The notes below the pieces were generated by a model. The model worked only from the letters and a program-made list of their open reading frames with translations, searched no databases and had not been told where the DNA came from. 18,316 nucleotides of DNA from Lachnospiraceae bacterium UBA3711. Lineage in GTDB: Bacteria; Bacillota; Clostridia; Lachnospirales; Lachnospiraceae. The stretch covers positions 1-18,316 of the forward strand of contig DFHY01000013.1 in NCBI GenBank assembly GCA_002371345.1, in the 5' to 3' direction. Made by a program: the position numbers and the translations under genes. Shown one piece after another: positions 1 to 5,677 of this stretch. Within the stretch, counting starts at the first letter, position 1, and each line of letters begins with the position of its first letter.

Positions 1-9
1 CCCGCTTCG

Positions 10-96
10 CGGCCATGCTCTGAGTCCTGAACCTGCCTCTTACACGCAAGCGTGACGAGTCAGGATTCAGTCTCAGAGCGGCCGTGAATAGTAACT
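10..96. repeat. Large imperfect palindrome at window edge
   Basis: Nested inverted repeats: CGGCC (10-14) pairs with GGCCG (80-84), GCTCTGAG (17-24) with CTCAGAGC (72-79), TCCTGA (25-30) with TCAGGA (60-65), and CACGC (43-47) with GCGTG (50-54). It is followed by TGAATAGTAACT (85-96). That terminal motif closely matches, in inverted form, the end of the palindrome at 4563-4659, so both may belong to one family of short palindromic repeats. The left end may lie outside the window. A structured RNA upstream of the tRNA is an alternative. Confidence 0.5.
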
Positions 97-120
97 ATGA
101 AGTTCAAAAAAATGCTTGCA

Positions 121-179
121 ATTCTGTTGCACCGGTGTTATTATGATGAAGCTTGCTTCAGGGAAGCACACAACAGAAT
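121..179. repeat. Inverted repeat just upstream of tRNA-Pro
   Basis: ATTCTGTTG (121-129) is the exact reverse complement of CAACAGAAT (171-179). Inside lies a second small hairpin, GCTTC (155-159) with GAAGC (163-167). It ends two bases before the tRNA. It may form a cruciform or a processed leader stem. No coding potential is apparent and the role is unknown. Confidence 0.45.
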
Positions 180-181
180 AA

Positions 182-255
182 CGATGCGTGGCTCAGTTTG
201 GTAGAGCGCTGCGTTCGGGACGCAGAGGCCGCTGGTTCAAATCCAGTCGCATCGA
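182..255 (+). tRNA. tRNA-Pro (anticodon CGG)
   Basis: A full cloverleaf can be folded. The acceptor stem CGATGCG (182-188) pairs with CGCATCG (248-254). The D stem is GCTC/GAGC. The anticodon stem CTGCG/CGCAG encloses loop TTCGGGA with anticodon CGG at 216-218, which decodes CCG (proline). The T arm is GCTGG-TTCAAAT-CCAGT. Total length is 74 nt with discriminator A255. The 3' CCA is not encoded. A Rho-independent terminator follows directly, so this tRNA is a transcript's last or only gene. Confidence 0.93.
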
Positions 256-295
256 CACGAAAAAGGATACCGTCAGGTATCCTTTTTTCGTGTCG
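253..295 (+). terminator. Rho-independent terminator of tRNA-Pro
   Basis: A long hairpin begins inside the tRNA 3' end. Positions 253-271 pair with 276-295 around the loop GTCA, with a single bulged T, and a six-T run lies in the descending arm. The A-rich ascending side makes it potentially bidirectional. Confidence 0.85.
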
Positions 296-353
296 TTAAG
301 GCCGGTTGCGCAAGCAGCCTCTCGGAGCGAACGCTTCGGGCGCAGAGGGCCCT

Positions 354-429
354 GCTCGTCCAGTGGACGAGCGCTTAGGGCCGACCGGAGCGGAGCGGAG
401 AACGCTGGTTCAAATCCAGTCGCATCGAC
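354..429 (+). pseudogene. Degenerate tRNA copy carrying the tRNA-Pro 3' end
   Basis: Positions 403-429 repeat, without mismatch, the 27 bases at 230-256 (T arm plus 3' acceptor strand of tRNA-Pro). The upstream part shares only pieces such as GAGCGCT (370-376), which follow a perfect 8-bp hairpin (354-361 with 365-372). No 5' acceptor strand matching CGCATCG exists and no anticodon stem can be formed, so this is not a working tRNA. Duplication of a tRNA 3' end is the typical footprint of integration by a tyrosine recombinase, and an integrase remnant lies just downstream. A decayed tandem tRNA duplicate is the alternative. Confidence 0.7.
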
Positions 430-443
430 GAAATCCTTTATCT

Positions 444-475
444 AAGCGGGTTTCCGGAAACGGGAGCCCGCTTTT
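444..475 (+). terminator. Rho-independent terminator after tRNA remnant
   Basis: AAGCGGG (444-450) pairs with CCCGCTT (467-473), with an inner CCG-GAAA-CGG hairpin, and ends in TTTT. It follows the tRNA-3'-end duplicate by 14 nt, just as the intact tRNA has its own terminator. This supports the idea that the segment was once the end of a tRNA transcript. Confidence 0.7.
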
Positions 476-573
476 CAAGTGGTTGGGCTGGTTGGGCAGG
501 CTGATTGCCTCGGTCAGGCCATGAAATTGAGCCGCTGATCTACCTGTTTATTTGACTGGCCGGGCTGGCTAGC

Positions 574-936
574 TCATCTGGAACGACCGGGCGATCCCCC
601 GGGATTCAACATAAACTGGTTCACCTGATCCAACACGTCATACTTCTTACTGTCTTCCGTAACGTCGAAAGTATAGTACTGGTTGTTGACTGAGGGAGTG
701 TTGCCGATCATCGCGCCCGCGGCTTCCGCCGAAAGCCCGTTTGCCCTGATCAGGGAGTTGACGGTACGCCTGTAGGCATTGATCCCTTTGGATCTGATCC
801 CGATCTGGCTGCACTTGTTCTTCATGCAGGACGAGAGCTGGTGGACAGTGATCCTTCCGTCGGCGCCGGTGAAAATATACTCATCAAGCCACCCGTTTTC
901 TTCCTGAACCGCTTTCACTCTGGACAGGATCAACAA
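574..936 (-). pseudogene. C-terminal remnant of tyrosine-type integrase
   Basis: The 120-residue frame looks like the C-terminal half of the catalytic domain of a phage/ICE-type tyrosine recombinase. It has a conserved-looking stretch ending in EENGWLDEYIF, then NAYRRTVNSL in place of the usual HxLRHT box (the arginine is kept, both histidines are lost), then IGNTPSVNNQYYT, matching the GHxxxxxTxxYxH box with the nucleophilic tyrosine. A full integrase is about 350-400 aa; the N-terminal arm-binding and core-binding domains are missing, and the adjoining DNA on the left end of the frame belongs to a serine recombinase remnant on the other strand. With the duplicated tRNA 3' end at 403-429 this suggests a decayed integrative element. 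The loss of both histidines makes catalysis unlikely. Confidence 0.7.
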
Positions 937-1219
937 ATATCTGCTGAGGCTGGCAGAGGATCAGATTCGCCTCGCCTTCGATCAGGCGGAGAAGGAAGTG
1001 CAGGATCTGCACCAGCGTACGCGGGAAGGGATCGAGACGGCAAGGCTGAAGGGAAAGCAGATAGGCGGTGTTCCGGGGAAGAAGCTCACGACAAAGAAGA
1101 GCGTAGCCTCCAAGCAGTAGATCCGGAAGCACTCAAGGGATTTTGACGGCACTCTTAACAACAAGGATGTCATCAAGCTCACCGGGCTGGCGCGGGGGAC
1201 ATATTACAAGTACAAGCAA
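932..1219 (+). pseudogene. C-terminal remnant of serine recombinase (resolvase family)
   Basis: The reading frame (open from 908) encodes LLRLAEDQIRLAFDQAEKEV, then LHQRTREGIETARLKGKQIG and, after an in-frame TAG at 1118-1120, KLTGLARGTYYKYKQ. This is the linker and C-terminal helix-turn-helix end of small resolvase/invertase-type recombinases common in Lachnospiraceae. The catalytic N-terminal domain with its serine is absent. The TAG and the missing N-terminus make it a dead fragment. Its 3' end runs straight into the first copy of a 65-bp repeat. The family call rests on recognition of the REGIETAR..G and TYYKYK segments and is fairly safe. Confidence 0.72.
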
Positions 1220-1282
1220 TACTGTATTCGTGATGGATAACCGTCGGATTCTGACGGGGGTATTATACCCTGTTAGGTTCGG
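1218..1282 (+). repeat. 65-bp direct repeat, copy 1
   Basis: The stretch from AATACT to GGTTCGG recurs at 1648-1711 with few differences. It contains ATTCGTGATGGATAACCGTC, a small hairpin CCGTC...GACGG and the motif TATACCCTGTTAGG. The loop differs between the copies (GGATTCT here, GGATGT in copy 2) while the stem is unchanged. Copy 1 abuts the end of the serine recombinase remnant. Confidence 0.75.
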
Positions 1283-1314
1283 TGGTTATATGTTTTCCGA
1301 GCTGGAAATGCGGC

Positions 1315-1476
1315 TCAATCCAGCTTCATGTGCGAAAGGGCCTTCAGCTGCTCGCGCCTGGCGTAGATCACATTGAGAACATAGGCGGTACCGGTGGATA
1401 GTGGGTTTGTGTCATTCTGGCACATATCATTGCGGGATGAGTATAAAACAAATATAATAGATATGAGTTTTTTCAT
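1315..1476 (-). CDS. Small unrecognised ORF, probably a remnant
   Basis: A 53-codon frame from ATG 1476 to TGA 1315. The N-terminus is hydrophobic (MKKLISIIFVLYSS), and the C-terminus is basic and helical (NVIYARREQLKALSHMKLD). I do not recognise the family. The tail has the look of real coding sequence, while the N-terminal part is AT-rich and could be fortuitous. An AAAGGA motif lies about 16 nt before the ATG, which is rather far. It sits between the two 65-bp repeats in a region full of gene fragments, so a fragment of a mobile-element gene is the likeliest explanation. Confidence 0.3.
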   Translation of the reverse strand: MKKLISIIFVLYSSRNDMCQNDTNPLSTGTAYVLNVIYARREQLKALSHMKLD

Positions 1477-1550
1477 CAGCACAATAATGCATTCCTTTAC
1501 AGAAAGCCATTTTTAATTGACAGCCATGCGGAATAGACCTACGCTGCTTT

Positions 1551-1600
1551 AGAGCAGAGCAGAGCAGAGCAGAGCAGAGCAGAGCAGAGCAGAGCAGAGC
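1551..1600. repeat. Pentanucleotide tandem repeat (AGAGC)x10
   Basis: Ten perfect copies of AGAGC occupy 1551-1600. The five-base unit would shift frame on every gain or loss, but I see no ORF that runs through it, so phase variation of a protein is not supported here. It lies in non-coding DNA between the two 65-bp repeats. Perfect conservation of all ten units suggests recent expansion by slippage. Confidence 0.95.
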
Positions 1601-1647
1601 ATGGGCTAACTGTGCCCTTTTTGCGTCTTGCGGGGCGTTTGAAACTG

Positions 1648-1711
1648 AATACTACATTCGTGATGGATAACCGTCGGATGTGACGGGGTTAGTATACCCT
1701 GTCAGGTTCGG
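1648..1711 (+). repeat. 65-bp direct repeat, copy 2
   Basis: Second copy of the repeat at 1218-1282. It ends 27 nt before the ATG of the antitoxin gene at 1739, so it may supply that gene's promoter or leader. The conserved GTATACCCTG could include a -10 element, but no convincing -35 element is present at the right distance. Alternatively it is a scar of element insertion. Confidence 0.75.
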
Positions 1712-1738
1712 AAATAATATGGGAATGAGGTGAAAGTC

Positions 1739-1939
1739 ATGACGAATACAGTTGCTGTTCGTAAGGATAAGCTGAAAGGCATCTTTGATACGGACAATTT
1801 GACAGGCACAGCGTTTAAGGTAACAATCACACCGATTACCGAAGAAGAAGCCGAAGAAATCAATTTCAAAAGCTTGAAGGGTATAGCTGGCCGGCCTTTG
1901 GATCCGGATGAGGTGAGAAAGGAACGATTAGGTCTATGA
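1739..1939 (+). CDS. Putative type II antitoxin
   Basis: A 66-aa, charged protein (acidic EEEAEEI run, C-terminal DPDEVRKERLGL) encoded directly upstream of a PIN-domain toxin gene. Its stop overlaps the toxin start (ATGA at 1936). That size, position and translational coupling are typical of antitoxins, which bind the toxin through a C-terminal segment and often repress their own promoter. I do not recognise a named antitoxin fold. The ATG at 1739 is preferred over the in-frame GTG at 1730 because GAGGTGA (1727-1733) lies at the right distance. Since the partner toxin is truncated, the antitoxin may now be an orphan. The 65-bp repeat copy ends just upstream. Confidence 0.6.
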   Translation: MTNTVAVRKDKLKGIFDTDNLTGTAFKVTITPITEEEAEEINFKSLKGIAGRPLDPDEVRKERLGL

Positions 1940-2184
1940 GGGTTCTTTTGGATACGAACATTGTACTGGATTACCTTGGCGCAAATCAGGGATTTACGGA
2001 AGATGCAGAGAAGGTTTTTGACCTGGCAACAAAGAGGAAGGACATCAAGTTGGTGTCTTCTTCCGCAATCACAGATATTTTGTATGTATTGCGCCGTGCG
2101 GTGAAAGACAGGAACCTTGTCAGGGAGAAGTATGAGGACTTTCGAAAGAGAATCAGCATTCTATCCGTTACGGAAAAGGAATAA
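1936..2184 (+). pseudogene. Truncated PIN-domain toxin (VapC-like)
   Basis: The first 82 residues are a good match to a PIN ribonuclease. The start MRVLLDTNIVLDYLG contains the first catalytic Asp, and SSSAITDILYVLRR corresponds to the helix that follows the acidic core. PIN toxins are normally 130-150 aa; this one stops after EKE, so the third and fourth acidic residues of the active site are missing. The stop arises where the sequence switches to a Big_2 domain remnant read in another frame. The truncated protein should be inactive as an RNase. The gene is coupled to the antitoxin by a 4-nt ATGA overlap. Confidence 0.72.
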
Positions 2185-2365
2185 GAGAAAGAAACTTCTC
2201 GGTACAAATCACAGCGCATGGTACCGCTACGCAACTTCCGATACTAACGTTGCGACTGTGGACAAGAAGGGCAGGATCAAGGCAGTCGGGACAGGTACCT
2301 GCAATGTCTGGGTCTACGCACAGAACGGACGCAGCAAAAAGTTGACAGTAATAGTACAGCAGTAA
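2180..2365 (+). pseudogene. C-terminal remnant of a Big_2 (bacterial Ig-like) surface protein
   Basis: The frame overlapping the end of the PIN gene encodes WYRYATSDTNVATVDKKGRI, then KAVGTGTCNVWVYAQNG and KKLTVIVQQ, followed by TAA. The pattern ATSD..VATVD..G.I.AVG.GTC is the hallmark of Big_2 domains found in tandem on secreted Clostridia proteins. Only one domain is left. It has no start or signal peptide of its own, and it is followed by a terminator hairpin, as expected for the last domain of a former large gene. A deletion that fused the middle of a PIN gene to the end of a surface-protein gene explains the arrangement. Confidence 0.75.
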
Positions 2366-2393
2366 TTCGTCGTAATATGATCGAGTGAGTTTT

Positions 2394-2413
2394 GGAGGAG
2401 CTAAGGCTCCTCC
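2394..2413 (+). terminator. Terminator-like hairpin after Big_2 remnant
   Basis: GGAGGAGC (2394-2401) pairs perfectly with GCTCCTCC (2406-2413) around TAAG. The downstream sequence ATTTCTGGTTT is only moderately T-rich, so termination strength is uncertain. Confidence 0.6.
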
Positions 2414-2482
2414 ATTTCTGGTTTCCAACTCAGAGAGTATACCCGGGATTATGTTCTATAGTAAAAAACAATATATCAGTGT

Positions 2483-2488
2483 TATAAT
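2483..2488 (+). promoter_or_regulatory. Candidate -10 element for FAD dehydrogenase gene
   Basis: A perfect TATAAT sits 43 nt before the ATG at 2532. The expected -35 position (about 2460) has only a weak match. The surrounding 2435-2490 is AT-rich, as promoters in this window are. Confidence 0.45.
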
Positions 2489-2531
2489 ACCTAATTGCCT
2501 GAAGTAGCACATATGAGAGGTGACGTGAGAA

Positions 2532-3911
2532 ATGAAACAGTATGATGTTGTAATCATCGGAGCCGGGCCCGGCGGAATATTCGCTGCCTATGAACTGGTG
2601 AAAAAGGATCCGGATCTTTCCGTTGTGGTGATTGAAGCCGGGTACGAGCTCAGCCGGAGGAAATGCCCGATCGACGGGGATAAGGTAAAGTCATGCATCA
2701 ATTGCAGACGGTGCTCCATCATGAACGGATTCGGGGGTGCCGGTGCTTTTTCCGATGGGAAGTATAATATCACAAACGACTTCGGCGGTTCCTTATATGA
2801 GCACATCGGAAGGGAGCGGGCCCTGGAGCTGATGGAGTACGTCGATTCCATCAATGTCAGCCATGGCGGAGAAGGGACAAAGCTCTATTCAACTGCAGGA
2901 ACAAAGTTCAGCAAGCTGTGCATGCAGAACAAGCTGCAGCTTTTGAATGCTTCTGTCCGCCATCTGGGAACGGATATCAATTATATAGTGCTGGAGAACC
3001 TGTATCAGATGCTTTCTGAGAAGGTGAGCTTTTTCTTTGATGAAGCTGTAGAGGGAATCGAAAAGACGCAAAACGGATATCTGGTTGTGTCAGAGAAGGA
3101 CCGGTATCAGTGTAAGAACTGCATTGTTTCCGTCGGCCGGAGCGGGAGCGCCTGGATGGAAGAGGTATGCAGACAGCTTTCAATTCCGACCAAAAGCAAC
3201 CGGGTTGATATCGGTGTCAGGGTGGAACTGCCGGCGGTGATCTTTTCGCACCTGACGGATGAGCTTTACGAGAGCAAGATTGTATACCGCACGGAGAAGT
3301 TTGAAGATTCGGTCCGGACCTTCTGCATGAATCCGAACGGCATCGTCGTAAATGAAAATACGAACGGGATTGTGACGGTGAACGGGCATTCCTATGAGGA
3401 TCCCGAGAAGCAGACGGATAACACGAACTTTGCGCTCCTGGTCTCGAAGCATTTTTCCGAACCCTTCCATGACAGCAACGGGTATGGGGAGAGTATTGCC
3501 AGGCTGTCCAACATGCTTGGAGGCGGGGTCATTGTCCAGCGCTTCGGGGACCTGATCAGGGGCCGCAGGAGCAATGAAAAGCGCCTGAAAAAAAGCATGG
3601 TGATTCCGACGCTGCATGCGACGCCCGGAGACCTCAGCCTCGTTCTTCCCAAGCGGATTCTGGATGGGATCATAGAGATGATCTACGCGCTGGACAAGAT
3701 TGCCCCTGGTACGGCCAATGACGACACGCTTCTATATGGGGTGGAAGTGAAATTCTACAATATGGAAGTTAAGCTTGATGAAAACCTTGAGAGCATTCAC
3801 CCCGGCCTGTTCATCATCGGGGACGGGAGCGGAGTGACTCATTCACTTTCGCATGCATCCGCGAGCGGCGTACATGTTGCCAGGGAGATTCTGTCGAGAA
3901 GTGGTGTCTGA
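2532..3911 (+). CDS. NAD(P)/FAD-dependent dehydrogenase, COG2509-like
   Basis: A 459-aa flavoprotein, intact. Residues 5-21 (DVVIIGAGPGGIFAAYEL) form the Rossmann dinucleotide-binding loop for FAD, and the acidic end of the second strand is at VIEAG. Residues 45-61 carry four cysteines (C-x9-C-x2-C-x2-C), followed by GFGGAGAFSDGKYN, a segment I associate with the uncharacterised FAD dehydrogenase family COG2509. The C-terminal FAD motif LFIIGDGSGVTHSLSHASASG is at about 428-448. The Cys cluster suggests a metal or Fe-S site, but the substrate is unknown. Start ATG 2532 is preceded by an AGAGGTGA ribosome site. The gene has its own probable promoter and no functional link to the peptide locus that I can see. 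Confidence 0.85.
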   Translation: MKQYDVVIIGAGPGGIFAAYELVKKDPDLSVVVIEAGYELSRRKCPIDGDKVKSCINCRRCSIMNGFGGAGAFSDGKYNITNDFGGSLYEHIGRERALELMEYVDSINVSHGGEGTKLYSTAGTKFSKLCMQNKLQLLNASVRHLGTDINYIVLENLYQMLSEKVSFFFDEAVEGIEKTQNGYLVVSEKDRYQCKNCIVSVGRSGSAWMEEVCRQLSIPTKSNRVDIGVRVELPAVIFSHLTDELYESKIVYRTEKFEDSVRTFCMNPNGIVVNENTNGIVTVNGHSYEDPEKQTDNTNFALLVSKHFSEPFHDSNGYGESIARLSNMLGGGVIVQRFGDLIRGRRSNEKRLKKSMVIPTLHATPGDLSLVLPKRILDGIIEMIYALDKIAPGTANDDTLLYGVEVKFYNMEVKLDENLESIHPGLFIIGDGSGVTHSLSHASASGVHVAREILSRSGV

Positions 3912-3979
3912 TGCTGTACGATGAAGAGAAAGACTATAGCATGCGGATGATCCGCGGGGACAGAAGGCCATCAGTTTGA
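3911..3979 (+). pseudogene. 22-codon remnant coupled to FAD gene
   Basis: An ORF starts at the ATG overlapping the TGA of the FAD gene (TGATG at 3909-3913) and encodes MLYDEEKDYSMRMIRGDRR before stopping. The first 14 residues resemble the N-terminus of a small family I recall as DUF6483 (EEKDY.MRMI...), after which the similarity ends. The stop lies inside the -35 box of the next promoter. Probably a gene start left after a deletion. Weakly supported because of its size. Confidence 0.35.
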
Positions 3980-4004
3980 CCATATCGGTAAACAAAAGTA
4001 TAAT
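3976..4004 (+). promoter_or_regulatory. Sigma-A type promoter for IF-1-like gene
   Basis: TTGACC (3976-3981) and TATAAT (3999-4004) are separated by 17 nt, close to the consensus. The predicted transcript start near 4011 gives a 40-nt leader before the ATG at 4051. Because no clear terminator lies downstream other than the palindrome at 4563-4659, this promoter might also read into the peptide locus. Confidence 0.75.
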
Positions 4005-4050
4005 TTCTATATAACGTAGGTATATGCTTCCTGACCGAAAGGAGAGTATC

Positions 4051-4560
4051 ATGAAAAGAGTAATCAAAATGATTGTCCTCGTGATGATGGTATCGGTTCT
4101 GTTTGGAACGAGCGCATCTGCAGCCGGCCATATATCAAAGAACGCGGTCCATAGCCTGGGGATAATGAGCAGCCTGTTTTCTGCTAAAAAAGTATCGAAA
4201 GGGAAGTCGTCTAAAAAAAGCAAAAAGCAGAAAAAACGGAAGGCCTCAGGCAGTACTGTCAACGGGAAAGGGACAAAACGTCCTAAGAAGTCTGTTAAAA
4301 GTGTAAAAAACATTGCGGCAGGATCTTCCGCCAACAGTGGTTCCAAATCAGAGAAGTCTGAGGAGGAAGGGACTATTCTTGAACTGCTGCCGAACGCGAT
4401 GTTCCGTGTTAAGCTGAAGAATGGCAGTACGATAACTGCACATATTTCAGGCAAGCTTCGCCAGAACTTTATCAGAATCCGTTTTGGAGACAGGGTGCTG
4501 GTCGAGGTATCCCCAAGTCAGCCGGACAAAGGAAGGATCATATGGCGCTATAAAAAGTGA
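4051..4560 (+). CDS. Exported protein with translation initiation factor IF-1-like OB domain
   Basis: A 169-aa protein of unusual build. Residues 1-25 are a Sec signal peptide (MKRVIK, hydrophobic core, then SASAA). Residues 27-103 are a linker rich in Lys and Ser, including KKSKKQKKRK. Residues 104-169 reproduce nearly the whole 72-aa bacterial IF-1: EEEGTILELLPNAMFRVKLK, then NGSTITAHISGKLR, FIRIRFGDRVLVEVSP and KGRIIWRYKK. IF-1 is normally a cytoplasmic 30S-binding OB-fold protein; here it carries an export signal, so the housekeeping role is unlikely. Nucleic-acid or cell-surface polyanion binding outside the membrane is a possible guess. ATG 4051 is chosen over ATG 4024 because AAAGGAGAG ends 4 nt before it and the signal peptide starts cleanly. 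It sits directly upstream of the secreted-protein/peptide-export operon. Confidence 0.85.
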   Translation: MKRVIKMIVLVMMVSVLFGTSASAAGHISKNAVHSLGIMSSLFSAKKVSKGKSSKKSKKQKKRKASGSTVNGKGTKRPKKSVKSVKNIAAGSSANSGSKSEKSEEEGTILELLPNAMFRVKLKNGSTITAHISGKLRQNFIRIRFGDRVLVEVSPSQPDKGRIIWRYKK

Positions 4561-4562
4561 AA

Positions 4563-4659
4563 GTAACTATTCAGCCCCTTGTAAACTGTCAGAATCTGTC
4601 CGGCAAGCAAGCTTGCCGTCCTGACATATGACAGTTCCAGGGGGGTGCTGAATAGTTAT
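4563..4659. repeat. Large nested palindrome (MITE/REP-like)
   Basis: Three nested perfect inverted repeats: TAACTATTCAGC (4564-4575) with GCTGAATAGTTA (4647-4658); ACTGTCA (4585-4591) with TGACAGT (4629-4635); CGGCAAGC (4601-4608) with GCTTGCCG (4611-4618). A CCC/GGGG pairing with one bulged T extends the outer stem. It has no poly-T tail, so it is not a typical terminator. The end motif resembles AGTTACTATTCAC, the inverted end of the palindrome at the window start, which fits a dispersed palindromic repeat. As RNA it would form a long stem between the IF-1-like gene and the secreted-protein gene and could act as an attenuator or stability element. Confidence 0.75.
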
Positions 4660-4683
4660 AAATAGAAAAAGGTGGATAATAAA

Positions 4684-5649
4684 ATGAAAATAACAGGAAA
4701 ACTGCTGGCGGCTGTGCTCGCCGTGATGATAGTCACCACGATTCCGGGTACCGCATTCGCTAAAGAGACAAAGAAATCTGCCGGGAGCGGCAGAAGCTAT
4801 GTGCCGACCGCGGGGATCGAATACATATGGGATGATGCAAAGGGTGCGTGGGTGCCGTCCGGTGAGACATTTAAAGCTGTTTTTGACAAGCAGGGAAAAG
4901 TCAGATCTCTTGATATTACCTGGAAAAGTGATGACGGCAGGGAAACTGAATCCCTGAAGTATTCTTATCAATGGAAAGGCGGCAACCTCAGGCGGGAATC
5001 ATTAAAATATGTATCGTCGAAGGATGGAAAAGCCGGGGAAAGCTATTCCGCTAAAACATCATATAAGGTTAAAAAGAAAAGACCGGTTAAGGAGAAAGAT
5101 GTCTGCTACTACTATGATGAGGATGGACAGCTTGCCGCATCTTTTACCACTGAAACTAAATATAAATGGAACAAAAACAATAAAAAGGGTTCCGGTAAGA
5201 CCACGTCCTCTTCCTGGAATAAGGATGGCAATGTATCTGACACAATGAAGAGTACGGATGTGTACACTTTAAAAAGAGGTAAGATATCTACAAGCAGGGA
5301 GGATGGCTATTCATTAAAATATTATAAAAACGGCAATTTGAAGTCTATAACCAAAAATAGTGCAGACGGAGAAACCAGGAGCGTCGCCGAATACAATAAA
5401 GCCGGATACAGAGTAAAGTTTTCTTATTCCTCGAAGGATGAAAACGGGGCTGCAACAGGATATGTGACAACTTACATATGGTCAGTAGCAGACGGTAAGC
5501 CGAAGAGTGTTGAGTGGTTTACTAAGGATCTGAGTGGAAGAATCACGGATCGGTATCGCTATCGATATACCAAAACCAAGAAGGTTGCCCAGTCCAGAAA
5601 CTGTGATGTGTTTGGGTTAGAAGTCTGGCTTGGGATCTGGGGCGAATAA
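4684..5649 (+). CDS. Secreted protein, paralog A of a flanking pair
   Basis: A 321-aa protein with a signal peptide ending at TTIPGTAFAK, then a basic start. The mature part is rich in Tyr, Lys, Asp and Gly, with short segments such as YYYDEDGQLAASF and YKYYKNGNLKS-like LKYYKNGNLKSI that recall YD/RHS-type beta-strand repeats. It is collinear with the protein at 12540-13499 along its whole length, sharing SYVPTAG, FKAVFDKQG, YKVKKKRPVKEK, KPKSVEWFT and the C-terminal NCDVFGxEVWLGxWGE. Two cysteines (VCYYY and NCDVF) are conserved in both and could form a disulfide. The family is not known to me. ATG 4684 is chosen because AAAAAGGTGG lies about 10 nt upstream. The HlyD-like gene starts 28 nt after its stop, so it heads the exporter operon. 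Immunity, adhesion or peptide binding are guesses only. Confidence 0.85.
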   Translation: MKITGKLLAAVLAVMIVTTIPGTAFAKETKKSAGSGRSYVPTAGIEYIWDDAKGAWVPSGETFKAVFDKQGKVRSLDITWKSDDGRETESLKYSYQWKGGNLRRESLKYVSSKDGKAGESYSAKTSYKVKKKRPVKEKDVCYYYDEDGQLAASFTTETKYKWNKNNKKGSGKTTSSSWNKDGNVSDTMKSTDVYTLKRGKISTSREDGYSLKYYKNGNLKSITKNSADGETRSVAEYNKAGYRVKFSYSSKDENGAATGYVTTYIWSVADGKPKSVEWFTKDLSGRITDRYRYRYTKTKKVAQSRNCDVFGLEVWLGIWGE

Positions 5650-5677
5650 GGCATGCATCATTCAGGGAGTCGGCCAT

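Noticed and set aside
354..428. A second functional tRNA
   Set aside because: The 3' half is perfect, but no 5' acceptor strand complementary to CGCATCG and no anticodon stem can be formed.
188..524. Two short plus-strand ORFs across the tRNA region
   Set aside because: They read straight through the folded tRNA, its terminator and the tRNA remnant; no ribosome sites and no protein-like composition.
1551..1600. CRISPR array
   Set aside because: The unit is 5 bp with no spacers; it is a microsatellite. No cas genes are present.
3843..4454. 203-aa minus-strand ORF
   Set aside because: Antisense to the IF-1-like gene and the end of the FAD gene; its Phe/Leu-rich look is the complement of the Lys-rich linker.
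4051..4560. Housekeeping infA gene
   Set aside because: It has a signal peptide and a 75-residue linker and is not in a ribosomal-protein cluster; normal IF-1 is about 72 aa.
4563..4659. Riboswitch or Rho-independent terminator
   Set aside because: No T-run after the stem and no recognisable riboswitch core; simple nested palindromes suit a repeat element better.
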